DNA of 64,000 nucleotides, taken from assembly GCA_029866205.1 (NCBI GenBank), contig JARWZT010000022.1, positions 1-64,000 on the forward strand, in the 5' to 3' direction. Of this stretch, positions 17,978-26,944 are shown piece after piece (the first letter of the stretch is position 1; each line of letters begins with the position of its first letter). The translations under genes and the position numbers were made by a program. Source of the stretch: Rhodoferax sp. (GTDB lineage: Bacteria; Pseudomonadota; Gammaproteobacteria; Burkholderiales; Burkholderiaceae_C). The notes beneath the pieces are model-generated. The model did not search any database. It had not been told where the DNA came from and saw only the letters and a program-made list of their open reading frames with translations.

Positions 17978-19327
17978 ATGGCAACCGAAGGCAATCTGCA
18001 GGCCCCCACCCGTCACCCAATCGACTGGAAGGGTCCGGACTATTACAACGAGGCATCGGTTTTTCATGAAATGGAGCGCATTTTTGACATTTGCCATGGT
18101 TGTCGGCGCTGCGTAAGCCTGTGCGGTTCATTCCCCACCCTGTTTGACCTGGTGGACGAGAGCAAAACCATGGAAGTCGACGGCGTGGCAAAGCAAGACT
18201 ACTGGAAAGTGGTCGACCAATGCTATTTGTGCGACCTGTGCTACCTAACCAAGTGCCCCTATGTGCCGCCGCACGAATTCAATCTAGACTTCCCGCACAC
18301 CATGTTGCGGGCCAAGGCCATCAAATTCAAAAAAGGCGAGGTGAGCGCAGGTGAAAAGTTTCTGGCCAGCACTGACCTGCATGGCTCTTTCGCTGGCATT
18401 CCTATCGTGGTGCAAGCGGTCAACGCGGTGAACCAACTAGAGCCCACACGCAAGCTCATGGAATCCACGCTGGGGGTCGACAAAGACGCCTGGCTACCCA
18501 AGCTGGCCAGTAAAAAATTCCGCTCCAGCGCACCTAAAGCCAAGACCACGGTGGTTCAGGATGGTGCAAAGACGCCCGGAAAGGTGGCCATTTTCGCCAC
18601 CTGTTACATCAACTACAACGAGCCCGGAATCGGCATGGATCTGCTCAAAATCCTAGACCACAATGCCGTGCCCTACGTCATCGTTGAAAAAGAGAAATGC
18701 TGCGGCATGCCCAAGCTAGAGCTTGGTGATCTTGAGGGGGTGAACGTCTCCAAAGAAGCCAACATCCCGGTCCTGGCCCGATACGCCAAAGAGGGCTACG
18801 CAATTTTGGCCGCGGTGCCCAGTTGTGCGCTGATGTTTAAGCAAGAAATCCCGCTCATGTATCCGCAGGACGCAGATGTGCAACTGGTGAAAGAGCATAT
18901 GTGGGACCCGTTTGAATACCTCATGCAGCGCAAGCGCGACGGCTTTTTAGAAACCGATTTCAGCACGCCGTTGGGCAATGTGAGCTACCAGATTCCCTGC
19001 CACGGTCGCGTCCAAAACATTGGCAAAAAGACCGAAGAAATGCTTAAGATGGTTCCTGGAACCACGATAAATACCCTCGAGCGCTGCTCAGGCCACGCGG
19101 GCACCTTTGGCGTAAAGAAGACTTACCACCAACAGGCCATGAAAATTGGGAAACCCCTGTTCAAAGCCATGGCCACCATGAAGGACGGCAGTAAACCCGA
19201 CTTCATTAGCTCAGACTGCCCCTTGGGGGGGCACCACATTGCCCAGGGCTTTGAGGTCAACGGCCTGGGTGCGCCCGAACTGCAACACCCCTTGAGCCTG
19301 ATCGCCAAGGCCTACGGACTGAAATAA
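17978..19327 (+). CDS. Heterodisulfide-reductase-like iron-sulfur protein with two CCG-type domains
   Basis: The 449-residue protein has two 4Fe-4S motifs: C39-x2-C42-x2-C45-x3-C49 and C82-x2-C85-x2-C88-x4-C93. Two cysteine-rich domains follow. The first has ATCYINYNEPG and EKCCGMPKLE. The second has IPCHGRVQN and ERCSGHAG, where the usual CCG reads CSG. This layout is shared with GlpC and the glycolate-oxidase and lactate-utilisation iron-sulfur subunits. No flavin subunit is encoded nearby; its neighbours are rubrerythrin and DUF3501. I infer that it passes electrons to the rubredoxin-less rubrerythrin. The start MATEGN at 17978 is chosen because upstream residues look unrelated. Confidence 0.88.
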   Translation: MATEGNLQAPTRHPIDWKGPDYYNEASVFHEMERIFDICHGCRRCVSLCGSFPTLFDLVDESKTMEVDGVAKQDYWKVVDQCYLCDLCYLTKCPYVPPHEFNLDFPHTMLRAKAIKFKKGEVSAGEKFLASTDLHGSFAGIPIVVQAVNAVNQLEPTRKLMESTLGVDKDAWLPKLASKKFRSSAPKAKTTVVQDGAKTPGKVAIFATCYINYNEPGIGMDLLKILDHNAVPYVIVEKEKCCGMPKLELGDLEGVNVSKEANIPVLARYAKEGYAILAAVPSCALMFKQEIPLMYPQDADVQLVKEHMWDPFEYLMQRKRDGFLETDFSTPLGNVSYQIPCHGRVQNIGKKTEEMLKMVPGTTINTLERCSGHAGTFGVKKTYHQQAMKIGKPLFKAMATMKDGSKPDFISSDCPLGGHHIAQGFEVNGLGAPELQHPLSLIAKAYGLK

Positions 19328-19346
19328 CCTGAACCGCGAGACCGTT

Positions 19347-19940
19347 ATGCAATTAACTGGAACCATCACCCCCGAGAGCCTCATGACCTTAGAGGCCTAT
19401 ACCAAGTACCGCAAGACCCACAAACAGGAAGTGATGGCGCACCGCAAGCTGCGCAGCGTTCGGCTTGGTGAAAACATCAATCTCCAGTTCGAGAGCGAGA
19501 CCACCATACGCTACCAAATTCAGGAGATGCTGCGGATTGAAAAGATTTTTGAAGAAGAAGGCATCCTGCAAGAAATCGAGGCCTACGCCCCGCTGATGCC
19601 CGACGGCAGCAACTGGAAGGCGACGATGTTGCTGGAGTACCCCGACGTCAACGAGCGCAAGCGAGAGCTGGGCCGGTTGATTGGCGTGGAGGACCGCATG
19701 TTTGTTGAGGTGGAGGGCCAAAACCGCGTTTACGCCATCGCCGACGAAGATCTAGACCGGGAGAACGATGAGAAAACCTCCGCGGTGCATTTTGTGCGTT
19801 TTGAGCTTACGCCCGCCATGTGCGCTGCCGTCAAGGCGGGCGCGGGAGTCAAACTCGGGTGTGACCACACCAACTACCCCGCCCATACCCAAATTACCGC
19901 AGAGTCATTGGCCTCCTTAGCGGGTGACCTTCGAAGCTGA
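19347..19940 (+). CDS. DUF3501 family protein
   Basis: The 197-residue protein matches DUF3501, a family of unknown function that recurs beside rubrerythrin and this type of iron-sulfur protein. It begins MQLTGTITPESLMTLEAY and contains the charged block RKTHKQEVMAHRKLRSVRLG, then EMLRIEKIFEEEGILQEIEAY. No transmembrane segment or metal-binding cysteine pair is visible; one HTNYP motif lies near the end. It starts 19 bases after the iron-sulfur gene and ends just before a strong terminator, so it closes the operon. Confidence 0.85.
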   Translation: MQLTGTITPESLMTLEAYTKYRKTHKQEVMAHRKLRSVRLGENINLQFESETTIRYQIQEMLRIEKIFEEEGILQEIEAYAPLMPDGSNWKATMLLEYPDVNERKRELGRLIGVEDRMFVEVEGQNRVYAIADEDLDRENDEKTSAVHFVRFELTPAMCAAVKAGAGVKLGCDHTNYPAHTQITAESLASLAGDLRS

Positions 19941-19963
19941 CGCGCAAGACCGCGCGCCCAACA

Positions 19964-19997
19964 AAAAGGGCTTGAACTTCGCAGTTCAGGCCCTTTT
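19964..19997 (+). terminator. Rho-independent terminator of the rubrerythrin operon
   Basis: Arms AAAAGGGCTTGAACT and AGTTCAGGCCCTTTT pair over 15 bases with one G-T wobble around a TCGC loop. The T-run is inside the right arm, and the A-run on the left makes it work in both directions, so it also serves the convergent tctA. Confidence 0.85.
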
Positions 19998-20032
19998 ACG
20001 TTGACGCCCTTAAGCGGCAGACTTGTCCGCGA

Positions 20033-21544
20033 TCAATCCTCTACAAACGCTTCTTCCCGCTTGGCCTTCACCGAGGGCATCAGCACCACCGCCAACAGGA
20101 TTGCGGCGGCGGCCAGCAAGCTTGCCGACAGGGGACGCGTGACGAAAACGCTCCAATCACCCCGCGAGAGCAATAAGGCACGTCGCAAATACTCTTCCAT
20201 CATCGGGCCCAGGATAAAGCCCAACAAGAGTGGAGCGGGCTCTGCACCGAGCTTGATGAAGATATAGCCGATAAATCCAAAAATGCCGACCATCCAAATA
20301 TCGAAGGTGTTGTTGTTGGTCGAATAAACACCAATCGCACAAAACAGCACAATGGAGGGGAAAAGCCAACGGTAAGGCACGCTGAGCAACTTGATCCAGA
20401 TTCCGATCAAGGGCAGGTTCAATATCACCAGCATCAGGTTGCCAATCCACATGGACGCAATCAGGCCCCAGAACAACTCAGGGTTGCTGGTCATGACCTG
20501 CGGGCCGGGTTGGATGTTGTGGATGGTCATCGCGCCCACCATCAAGGCCATCACCGCATTGGGCGGAATACCCAGCGTGAGCAGCGGAATAAAGGAGGTT
20601 TGAGAACCCGCGTTGTTGGCGGCCTCAGGCGCGGCCACACCGCGGATGTTTCCTTTGCCAAACGGCACTTCGCCCGGACGAAGCTTGGTTTTCTTCTCGA
20701 GGGTGTAGGCAGCAAATGCCGCCATCACCGCACCGCCGCCCGGCAAGATTCCGAGAATGGACCCCAGCGCGGTGCCGCGCAGGACCGCGGGGACCATATT
20801 TTTGAAATCCTCTTTGGTCGGCATCAGACCGGAGACTGAAGCGGTAAACACTTCACGCTCGCTCTCGTGCTTGGACAAATTGCTGATGATTTCACCGTAG
20901 CCAAACACGCCCATCGCAATCACGATAAAGCCAATGCCATCGGTCAACTCGGCCACGTCAAAGCTAAACCGCGCCACGCCTGAATTCACGTCCGTGCCAA
21001 CCATCCCGAGCAGCAGACCCAAAATGATCATGGCCACTGCCTTCAGCAAAGAGCCAGAGGCCAACACCACTGCGCCGATCAGGCCCAGAATCATGAGCGA
21101 AAAATACTCTGCCGGTCCAAACTTGAAGGCCAACTCGGTTAACGGCGCCGCAAAAGCAGCCAAGATCAGCGTGCCCACGCAACCCGCAAAGAAAGAACCC
21201 AGACCCGCCGCCGCCAGGGCTGGACCGGCTCGCCCCTGGCGCGCCATCTGGTAGCCGTCGATGACCGTGACCACCGAGGAAGATTCACCCGGCAGATTGA
21301 CCAAAATGGCCGTGGTGGAGCCGCCGTACTGTGCGCCATAGTAAATACCGGCCAGCATGATCAATGCCGCCACCGGCGGCAAGGCATAGGTTGCGGGAAG
21401 CAGCATGGCAATCGTGGCCAGGGGGCCAATGCCGGGTAGAACACCAATCAGCGTGCCCAAAAGGCAGCCGATAAATGCATACATCAGGTTTTGCAGCGTG
21501 AACGCTACGCCAAACCCCAAGGCCAGGTTGTCGAACAAATCCAT
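20033..21544 (-). CDS. tctA: Tripartite tricarboxylate transporter large permease TctA
   Basis: The 503-residue, very hydrophobic protein is the large membrane subunit of a TTT-family uptake system. It begins DLFDNLALGFGVAF and contains the signature GTLIGVLPGIGPLATIAMLLP, then YGGSTTAILVNLPGESSSV. About twelve membrane segments are expected. Together with TctB and a periplasmic TctC it imports citrate or other carboxylates using an ion gradient. The gene lies 12 bases downstream of tctB. No tctC (Bug-family) gene is present in the window, so the binding protein must be encoded elsewhere. The gene ends against the bidirectional terminator. Confidence 0.93.
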   Translation of the reverse strand: MDLFDNLALGFGVAFTLQNLMYAFIGCLLGTLIGVLPGIGPLATIAMLLPATYALPPVAALIMLAGIYYGAQYGGSTTAILVNLPGESSSVVTVIDGYQMARQGRAGPALAAAGLGSFFAGCVGTLILAAFAAPLTELAFKFGPAEYFSLMILGLIGAVVLASGSLLKAVAMIILGLLLGMVGTDVNSGVARFSFDVAELTDGIGFIVIAMGVFGYGEIISNLSKHESEREVFTASVSGLMPTKEDFKNMVPAVLRGTALGSILGILPGGGAVMAAFAAYTLEKKTKLRPGEVPFGKGNIRGVAAPEAANNAGSQTSFIPLLTLGIPPNAVMALMVGAMTIHNIQPGPQVMTSNPELFWGLIASMWIGNLMLVILNLPLIGIWIKLLSVPYRWLFPSIVLFCAIGVYSTNNNTFDIWMVGIFGFIGYIFIKLGAEPAPLLLGFILGPMMEEYLRRALLLSRGDWSVFVTRPLSASLLAAAAILLAVVLMPSVKAKREEAFVED

Positions 21545-21556
21545 GGAATGAAGTCC

Positions 21557-22045
21557 TTAAGGTTTGATAAATGCGGGCCAGACGGGGAACTGCAGCTTGA
21601 GCAGCAAGATAAATGCGGCGTAGCTCATGACCGCCAGAATGACCGCCAAAATGGTCACTTCCTTGAAGTTGAACTCCTCACCCGCATTGCTGGCGATGAA
21701 CGTGAGCGCAAAAATGCCCACGATCAGGCCAAGGGGCGGCAACCCAATACTGGGCAAGCCGCCAAGGCTCGCGCCAAACACCAGATTGGCCGCAATGATG
21801 AAGATCAGAGGCTTCCAGGCGATGCTGCCGATTTTTTCACCATCCACAGTTTCGACCACCAAGGCCTTGAAAGTGATGATGCCCCCCAGAAGTGCCAGCA
21901 GTACGCCCAGCACCAAAGGAAAGTAGCCGGGCCCCATGCGCGCTCCATTGCCGATGGTGTACCCGCTGGCGCCCCAGGCAAAGGCAACCCCTACGGTCAT
22001 AAACATCAGACCCGAGAAAAAGTCCTTTTGGCTTTTGACATTCAC
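21557..22045 (-). CDS. tctB: Tripartite tricarboxylate transporter small subunit TctB
   Basis: The 162-residue protein has four predicted membrane segments, including GLMFMTVGVAFAWGAS near the start and VTILAVILAVMSYAAFILLLKL near the end. It carries the TctB pattern GARMGPGYFPLVLGVLLALLG. The start is a GTG at 22045, preceded by the strong box AAGGAGAC. Neither a binding-protein gene nor a two-component regulator precedes it: the 221 bases up to the speE-like gene hold no frame I believe. Confidence 0.88.
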   Translation of the reverse strand: MNVKSQKDFFSGLMFMTVGVAFAWGASGYTIGNGARMGPGYFPLVLGVLLALLGGIITFKALVVETVDGEKIGSIAWKPLIFIIAANLVFGASLGGLPSIGLPPLGLIVGIFALTFIASNAGEEFNFKEVTILAVILAVMSYAAFILLLKLQFPVWPAFIKP

Positions 22046-22266
22046 AAATCGTCTCCTTGTCTTATTTGATTGGCTTGATTTTGCACCGAAAAAACTGATT
22101 TTCTGGATCTATCGACAATCGCACGACTGAACAGATGCCCGCCCGGGCGAAATTTAAGTCCTGCAGAGATCGCCCAGCAGTGACGCCGCCAAAACGCTGA
22201 AATGTCTTGCCAGAGTGAAGCCTCAATCGCCCAAGGCTTTCTGGACCCTGGTTGACCCTTGAAGAT
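22046..22266. promoter_or_regulatory. Upstream region of tctBA
   Basis: This 221-base gap is more AT-rich than its surroundings next to tctB and must contain the tctBA promoter. I see the AAGGAGAC ribosome-binding site at 22050-22057 but no clear operator or convincing promoter boxes. The bases near 22260 follow the end of the speE-like gene and show no terminator. Confidence 0.4.
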
Positions 22267-23031
22267 TCAGGGCGCAATAGGTTTAAACCCGCGAATCCAC
22301 TTGGCAGCCGGCAGTCCCCAGTGCGTCTCGATGTACTGCGCACGCTCGGTCAGTACCGCACGGCTCGGGCGGCTCGGGGTCCGCTGGGCCAGGACCACGG
22401 TATTGCCCTCGCGTGTTGATTTGAAGGCCCAGATCGCATCCCGCCCGAAAGCGGCGGCAATTTTTTCCACACTGCGGTCAAAACTGGAACTTCGGCCAAA
22501 CAGGTTCACGGTCATACAGCCTTGTTCAGTCAGCACGCTCCGGCAGTCGGCATAGAAGTCCGGGCTGTCCAGCACCGGTGCGGCGGCCTCTTCGTCATAC
22601 AGGTCCACCTGCAAGGCATCGACTTCGCCTAACCAGCGGGCTTTGTTGATCTCACGCGCCGCATCTGCCAAGATCACCTGCATGCGCGGGTTGTCGGCCG
22701 GCAGCTTGAACCAACCCCGGCAGGCGTGCAGCACCTGGGGATTCAGTTCGATAGCGGTGGTTTTCATGCGAATTTCCTTGTGGCAGAACTTGGTCAATGA
22801 CCCCGCACCCAGACCCAGCTGAAGCGCCTGCCGTTGCGGGGCGGTGGCGGGGTCCACCAGCAACAGCCAGGCCATCATGCGTTGGATGTACTCATGCACC
22901 AGCACATAAGGCGCGTCCAGCAGCATGGAGCCCTGGATCCATTCGCTGCCCAAATGAAGATGGCGCACCGGGCCCTCCTCAGAGAAATTCACTTCAGGCA
23001 GGTGGTGTTCTGGGGTCATTTGTTTCGTCAT
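22267..23031 (-). CDS. Spermidine synthase-like protein
   Basis: The 254-residue protein has the class I methyltransferase-like fold of polyamine aminopropyltransferases. The cosubstrate region is ALQLGLGAGSLTKFC, followed by TAIELNPQVLHACRGWF and DALQVDLYDEEAAAP, which stands where spermidine synthases have D-(L/V)-I-x-D-S. The catalytic aspartate region is thus altered (DLYDEE). No S-adenosylmethionine decarboxylase gene is near. Proteins of this kind are often annotated as spermidine synthase without proof, so I leave the substrate open. It is the last gene of a minus-strand series running from the lipoprotein gene at 26850. Confidence 0.75.
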   Translation of the reverse strand: MTKQMTPEHHLPEVNFSEEGPVRHLHLGSEWIQGSMLLDAPYVLVHEYIQRMMAWLLLVDPATAPQRQALQLGLGAGSLTKFCHKEIRMKTTAIELNPQVLHACRGWFKLPADNPRMQVILADAAREINKARWLGEVDALQVDLYDEEAAAPVLDSPDFYADCRSVLTEQGCMTVNLFGRSSSFDRSVEKIAAAFGRDAIWAFKSTREGNTVVLAQRTPSRPSRAVLTERAQYIETHWGLPAAKWIRGFKPIAP

Positions 23032-23037
23032 AGTGGG

Positions 23038-23889
23038 CTATAGCAAGGCCGCCAGCTTGGGCAACGCGGTTTGGGCGTTGCGCCACACGGCGGCCTGAAG
23101 TTCTTGTGTTTCCATGCTTCGCAGATGCGCCAGCACCTGGGCAATGCGCGGAATTTCCGCAGGGGTGTTGCGCGCCTGTGTGGCACCGCTTTGGCGGGCC
23201 TGGGCGGTGGCGTACAGCCAGTGGGGCGGTATGTCGGGGGCGTCGGTCTCCAAAACAATCGCGTCCAACGGCAGGGTTTGCGCCAACCGACGCAGTTGCA
23301 AGGCACGCTCGAAGGTCAGCGCGCCGCCAAAACCCAGCTTGAAACCCAATTCGACAAAGGCCTGCGCTTGCACCGCGCTGCCATTAAAGGCGTGCGCAAT
23401 GCCGCGCCAGCCCGAGGCGGGACGCAAGGCGCGCAGGTACTTGAGCAGTCGGTCGGCGCTGCGGCGCACATGCAAGACAACCGGCAAATTGGCCTGTGCG
23501 GCGATTTGCAGTTGGGCGCAGTAAAAGTGCTCCTGCTTTTCACGCAGGGTCGGTGTGCACAGCGCGGGCACAAAGAAATCCAGACCGATTTCGCCCACCG
23601 CCACCAGACGCGGATCGTTTTGGTGCTCCGCAATTTGCTCTTGAAGCGCCTGCAAATCGGCGTCGCTGGCCTGCGGCACAAACAAGGGGTGAATGCCCAG
23701 GCAATAACTGTCCCCCCAACGCTGCGCCAACGCACGTACCGTGGCCCAATTGGCGGCTGCTACGGAAGGCAGCACGCAGTGGCGCACGCCGGCATCACCG
23801 GCCGCCCGGCGTACCGCATCAGCCTGATCGGGATTGCCAAACTCTGCCGCGTCCAAGTGGCAGTGGGTGTCGATCCAGGCCACCGTCAT
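23038..23889 (-). CDS. tatD: TatD family metal-dependent hydrolase
   Basis: The 283-residue protein begins AWIDTHCHLDAAEF, the H-x-H metal site of TatD, and contains GEIGLDFF, HVRRSADRLLKYL and ETDAPDIPP, the other metal-binding blocks. TatD enzymes are 3'-5' exonucleases or related phosphodiesterases with a TIM-barrel fold. The ATG overlaps the end of the upstream hydrolase gene by four bases, and the speE-like gene starts six bases after its stop, so all three are probably co-transcribed. Which of the paralogous TatD/YcfH/YjjV groups it belongs to is not certain. Confidence 0.88.
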   Translation of the reverse strand: MTVAWIDTHCHLDAAEFGNPDQADAVRRAAGDAGVRHCVLPSVAAANWATVRALAQRWGDSYCLGIHPLFVPQASDADLQALQEQIAEHQNDPRLVAVGEIGLDFFVPALCTPTLREKQEHFYCAQLQIAAQANLPVVLHVRRSADRLLKYLRALRPASGWRGIAHAFNGSAVQAQAFVELGFKLGFGGALTFERALQLRRLAQTLPLDAIVLETDAPDIPPHWLYATAQARQSGATQARNTPAEIPRIAQVLAHLRSMETQELQAAVWRNAQTALPKLAALL

Positions 23890-24719
23890 GGCAGCGGTGT
23901 CGCCGCAATCCAGTCGGTAATGCGCCCTACCGCCTGAGACTCCACGCCAATAAAGCCATGAAAGTGCAAGGCCTCGCAGGGGTTGCCGCTTTCGCCCTCG
24001 CCGCCGCTCAACATCAGCAGGGCGTGCCTGCGGCTGTTGACCAGACCCCGGTCAATGGCGGGCACTTCGTCGGGGCGGCACACGCGGCAGGCGTCTTTTT
24101 CATGGTGCACCACCATCACCGGAATGCTGATTTTGTCCAGCGCCTGCAGAGGCACTGCGCCGGTCGTTTTGGCCGATGTCACGCTGGCGGTCAGCACCAG
24201 GCCGTCGATCAAGCCCTCCTCACGCAGGGCAATGGCCGCCGCGGTGCCTGAGACCGTGCCCCGGCTGGTGCCCACCACCCAAACGGGGCCTGCAAAACTG
24301 CCTCGGACTTGGCGCAGAACGCGGCGCAGATCGTCCATGGCAGGCGCGCTGACGCGAAACGGGTAATCCATGTCGGTCTGATCACTGGGGCGTGCCACGA
24401 TGGCCAGGTTGAAACCCTGGGCGGCAAAAAGGGGCGCGCTGCGCACCAGAAAATTCGGGCTATCCGGCCAGCCCTGTGGTCCGATCTTGCCAATGCCACC
24501 GCTGCCGCCGGGCAGCAGTACCAACGTTCCCTTGGCACCCGGCGCGGCGCGCAGGTAGACCGGAATATCCGCACCCTCGCGGGCCGAGGCCACGCGTTGC
24601 AGCCGTCCCGGTGCCAGCTGTGCCTGAGTCAGGCCCTGAATCGGTTCCGCGGCGCGCACCGAGGGCAAGAAAACAACCATGCACAACACCACACCGATCC
24701 AACGCATCATTTCAGACAC
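23886..24719 (-). CDS. Secreted alpha/beta hydrolase-fold protein
   Basis: The 277-residue protein has a signal peptide (RWIGVVLCMVVFLPSVRA, then AEPI), so it should act in the periplasm. The rest reads as an alpha/beta hydrolase: LVLLPGGSGG near the oxyanion site, the nucleophile in VVGTSRGT, an aspartate in VVHHEKDACRVC, and a late histidine in ALHFHGFIG. Cysteines in DACRVC and GNPCEAL may form disulfides. No substrate can be inferred. It sits between lolD (16 bases upstream) and tatD (4-base overlap). Confidence 0.78.
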   Translation of the reverse strand: MSEMMRWIGVVLCMVVFLPSVRAAEPIQGLTQAQLAPGRLQRVASAREGADIPVYLRAAPGAKGTLVLLPGGSGGIGKIGPQGWPDSPNFLVRSAPLFAAQGFNLAIVARPSDQTDMDYPFRVSAPAMDDLRRVLRQVRGSFAGPVWVVGTSRGTVSGTAAAIALREEGLIDGLVLTASVTSAKTTGAVPLQALDKISIPVMVVHHEKDACRVCRPDEVPAIDRGLVNSRRHALLMLSGGEGESGNPCEALHFHGFIGVESQAVGRITDWIAATPLP

Positions 24720-24735
24720 TCCTCAGGCCGTTTTT

Positions 24736-25431
24736 TTATTCAGTCCGCAGGGGCTGGAGTTGGCCTTGGTCCAGCCGAAGCTGGCGGCTACAGCGTTGCG
24801 CCAGGCTGGCGTCATGCGTCACCAGCACAAATGCCGTGCCGTGTTCGCGGGCCAGGCTAAGCATCAGGTCAAACACGCCGTCAGCGGTGTTGCGATCCAG
24901 GTTGCCGGTGGGCTCATCGGCCAATACGCAGTCGGGCTGGGTCACCAAGGCCCGCGCAATGGCCACGCGCTGACGTTCGCCACCAGAAAGCTCCGCCGGG
25001 CGGTGGTGCAGGCGCTCGGCCAGGCCCACACGCTCTAACATGGCGCGCGCTTTGGCGCTTGCCAGCGCAGGCGCAGCACGGCGAATCGTCAGGGGCATCG
25101 CCACGTTTTCAAGTGCGTTGAATTCAGGAAGCAGATGGTGGAACTGGTAGACAAAGCCCAGGTGGCGGTTGCGCAGACGGCCTTGGGCTCCCGCGCCCAA
25201 CCCCGCCAGCGGCTCGCCGCACAGGCTGACAGTGCCGCCACTGGGGGCATCCAGGCCACCCAACAAATGCAGCAAGGTTGATTTACCCGAGCCTGAGCTG
25301 CCCACGATGGCCACTGTCTCGCCCCGGTGCACCTGCAAATCAATGCCCTGCAGCACCGTCACGTCCAGACGCCCCTCGGTAAAGCGCTTGCGCAGGCCGG
25401 TACATTGCAGAATGGCGTGGGGCTTATTCAT
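24736..25431 (-). CDS. lolD: Lipoprotein-releasing ABC transporter ATP-binding protein LolD
   Basis: The 231-residue ATPase has Walker [10 protein letters not shown] at 44-52, the signature LSGGERQR and Walker B with [12 protein letters not shown]. The phrase [22 protein letters not shown] is diagnostic for LolD. With its membrane partner it extracts lipoproteins from the inner membrane and passes them to LolA. The ATG at 25431 (MNKPHAILQ) overlaps the end of lolC by eight bases, and residues upstream of it in frame look non-coding. Confidence 0.94.
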   Translation of the reverse strand: MNKPHAILQCTGLRKRFTEGRLDVTVLQGIDLQVHRGETVAIVGSSGSGKSTLLHLLGGLDAPSGGTVSLCGEPLAGLGAGAQGRLRNRHLGFVYQFHHLLPEFNALENVAMPLTIRRAAPALASAKARAMLERVGLAERLHHRPAELSGGERQRVAIARALVTQPDCVLADEPTGNLDRNTADGVFDLMLSLAREHGTAFVLVTHDASLAQRCSRQLRLDQGQLQPLRTE

Positions 25432-26686
25432 AGCGCAGCGCCTCGGCCGGGTTGATTTGCGAGGCGCGCCAGCTGGGGTACAAGGTGGCAACAAAGGCCA
25501 TCAGCAAGCTGATCAGCCCCACCGGCAAGATGTCGGCCTGCTGCGGATCGCTGGGCATGCGGCTGATCAGGTAGATGTCTTGCGGCAAAAAGGTGGCGCC
25601 CAGCAAACGCTCCAGGGTTGGCACGATCACGTCAATATTAAAAGCCACGCCCAGGCCCAGCAGCAAACCAGCGCCCGTACCAATCACCCCCACCATCGCG
25701 CCTTGCACCATAAAAATGCCCATGATGCTGGCCGGACTCGCCCCCAGGGTGCGCAAGATCGCAATGTCTGCGCGTTTGTCGGTCACCGTCATCACCAAGG
25801 TACTCACCAGGTTGAACGCGGCTACCGCCACGATCAGGGTCAGGATGATGAACATCATGCGTTTTTCCACTTGCACGGCAGCAAACCAACTGCGGTTTTG
25901 CCGCGTCCAGTCGCGCACCAGCAGGTCACCCGTCAAGCGGCGGCTCAGGTCCAGCGCCACCTCGCGCGCTTGGTGCAGGTCGCGCAGTTTCAGGCGCACC
26001 CCCGTGGGGCCTTCCAGGCGAAAGATCTTGGCCGCGTCCTGCCAATGCACCAGCGCCAGCGTGGAGTCGTATTCAAAATGTCCCGAGTCAAAGGTTCCCA
26101 CCACCGTCATCTGCTTGAGCCGGGGTACGACGCCTGCCGGCGTCACCTGACCGCTAGGCGCCACCAGGGTCACCACATCACCCAGGTGCACCCCCATGGA
26201 CCGGGCCAGCTCGGCCCCCAACACCACGCCGAAGCCGCCGGGCTGCAACTGCTGCAAGACGGTCTGTTGTCCGGGTGTGGCGAGGTCGGTGACCTCGGGC
26301 TCAAGCGCCGGGTCAATGCCGCGCACCAGCACGCCCTTCATGTCCTCGCCGCGCGCCAACAGCGCCTGTGCGGCAATAAAGGGCGCAGCGCCAATCACCT
26401 GCGGATGGGCGCGGGCCTGCAGCAGCGTTTGCGCCGGATCGGGCAAAGCCGCGCCACCCAGGGCGTAAATTTCAATATGGGAGACCACGCTGAGCATGCG
26501 GTCGCGCACTTCTTTCTGGAAGCCGTTCATCACGCTCAAAACAATGATCAGCGCTGCCACGCCCAGGGCAATGCCCAGCATCGACACGCCAGAAATAAAA
26601 GAAATGAATCCATTGCGCCGCGTAGAGCGACCTGCGCGCGTGTAACGCCATCCGATTCGCAACTCAAAAGGAAGGTTTTTCAGCAT
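25424..26686 (-). CDS. lolC: Lipoprotein-releasing ABC transporter permease LolC/LolE
   Basis: The 420-residue protein starts [26 protein letters not shown], the LolC/E signature. An N-terminal membrane helix (about 24-46) comes first, then a large periplasmic domain and three C-terminal helices including [13 protein letters not shown]. Only one such permease gene is present with lolD, as in many betaproteobacteria, where LolC and LolE roles are combined in a single LolF-like protein. The stop region overlaps the lolD start. Confidence 0.92.
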   Translation of the reverse strand: MLKNLPFELRIGWRYTRAGRSTRRNGFISFISGVSMLGIALGVAALIIVLSVMNGFQKEVRDRMLSVVSHIEIYALGGAALPDPAQTLLQARAHPQVIGAAPFIAAQALLARGEDMKGVLVRGIDPALEPEVTDLATPGQQTVLQQLQPGGFGVVLGAELARSMGVHLGDVVTLVAPSGQVTPAGVVPRLKQMTVVGTFDSGHFEYDSTLALVHWQDAAKIFRLEGPTGVRLKLRDLHQAREVALDLSRRLTGDLLVRDWTRQNRSWFAAVQVEKRMMFIILTLIVAVAAFNLVSTLVMTVTDKRADIAILRTLGASPASIMGIFMVQGAMVGVIGTGAGLLLGLGVAFNIDVIVPTLERLLGATFLPQDIYLISRMPSDPQQADILPVGLISLLMAFVATLYPSWRASQINPAEALRYE

Positions 26687-26697
26687 GAAAGATCAAT

Positions 26698-26850
26698 TCA
26701 GTCGGGCAATACCGCGCCCACCACGGCACCGGCAGCTTTCACACCGGTTTTGACGACCACGGCTCCGGTCGTCACTACGGCATCCGCTACCGCCAACACA
26801 GCACATCCGGAACACCCCGCGCCCAGGGCAAGCGCCAACAACCATTTCAT
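26698..26850 (-). CDS. Small putative lipoprotein (50 aa)
   Basis: The 50-residue product starts MKWLLALALGAGCSGC, a short lipoprotein signal peptide with candidate lipobox cysteines at 13 and 16. The mature part is a repetitive small-residue stretch, VADAVVTTGAVVVKTGVKAAGAVVG. Similar short lipoproteins of unknown role occur in relatives. It lies 11 bases upstream of lolC, so an envelope protein appears to be co-transcribed with the machinery that would sort it. A longer frame extends upstream but has no plausible signal sequence. Confidence 0.65.
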   Translation of the reverse strand: MKWLLALALGAGCSGCAVLAVADAVVTTGAVVVKTGVKAAGAVVGAVLPD

Positions 26851-26944
26851 AAAGTATCCATTCGCATCATTGGCGTGCATTGTCGCAGGGGCGCAACCTA
26901 CGCTGCCCCGACCGTACCCCATGCCGGTGCGAGACAATCGGGCC

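Noticed and set aside
25169-26944. A very long plus-strand frame running through lolD, lolC and into the recJ-linked gene
   Set aside because: Only the last 314 codons, from the ATG at 26945, resemble a protein; the rest is antisense to lolCD.
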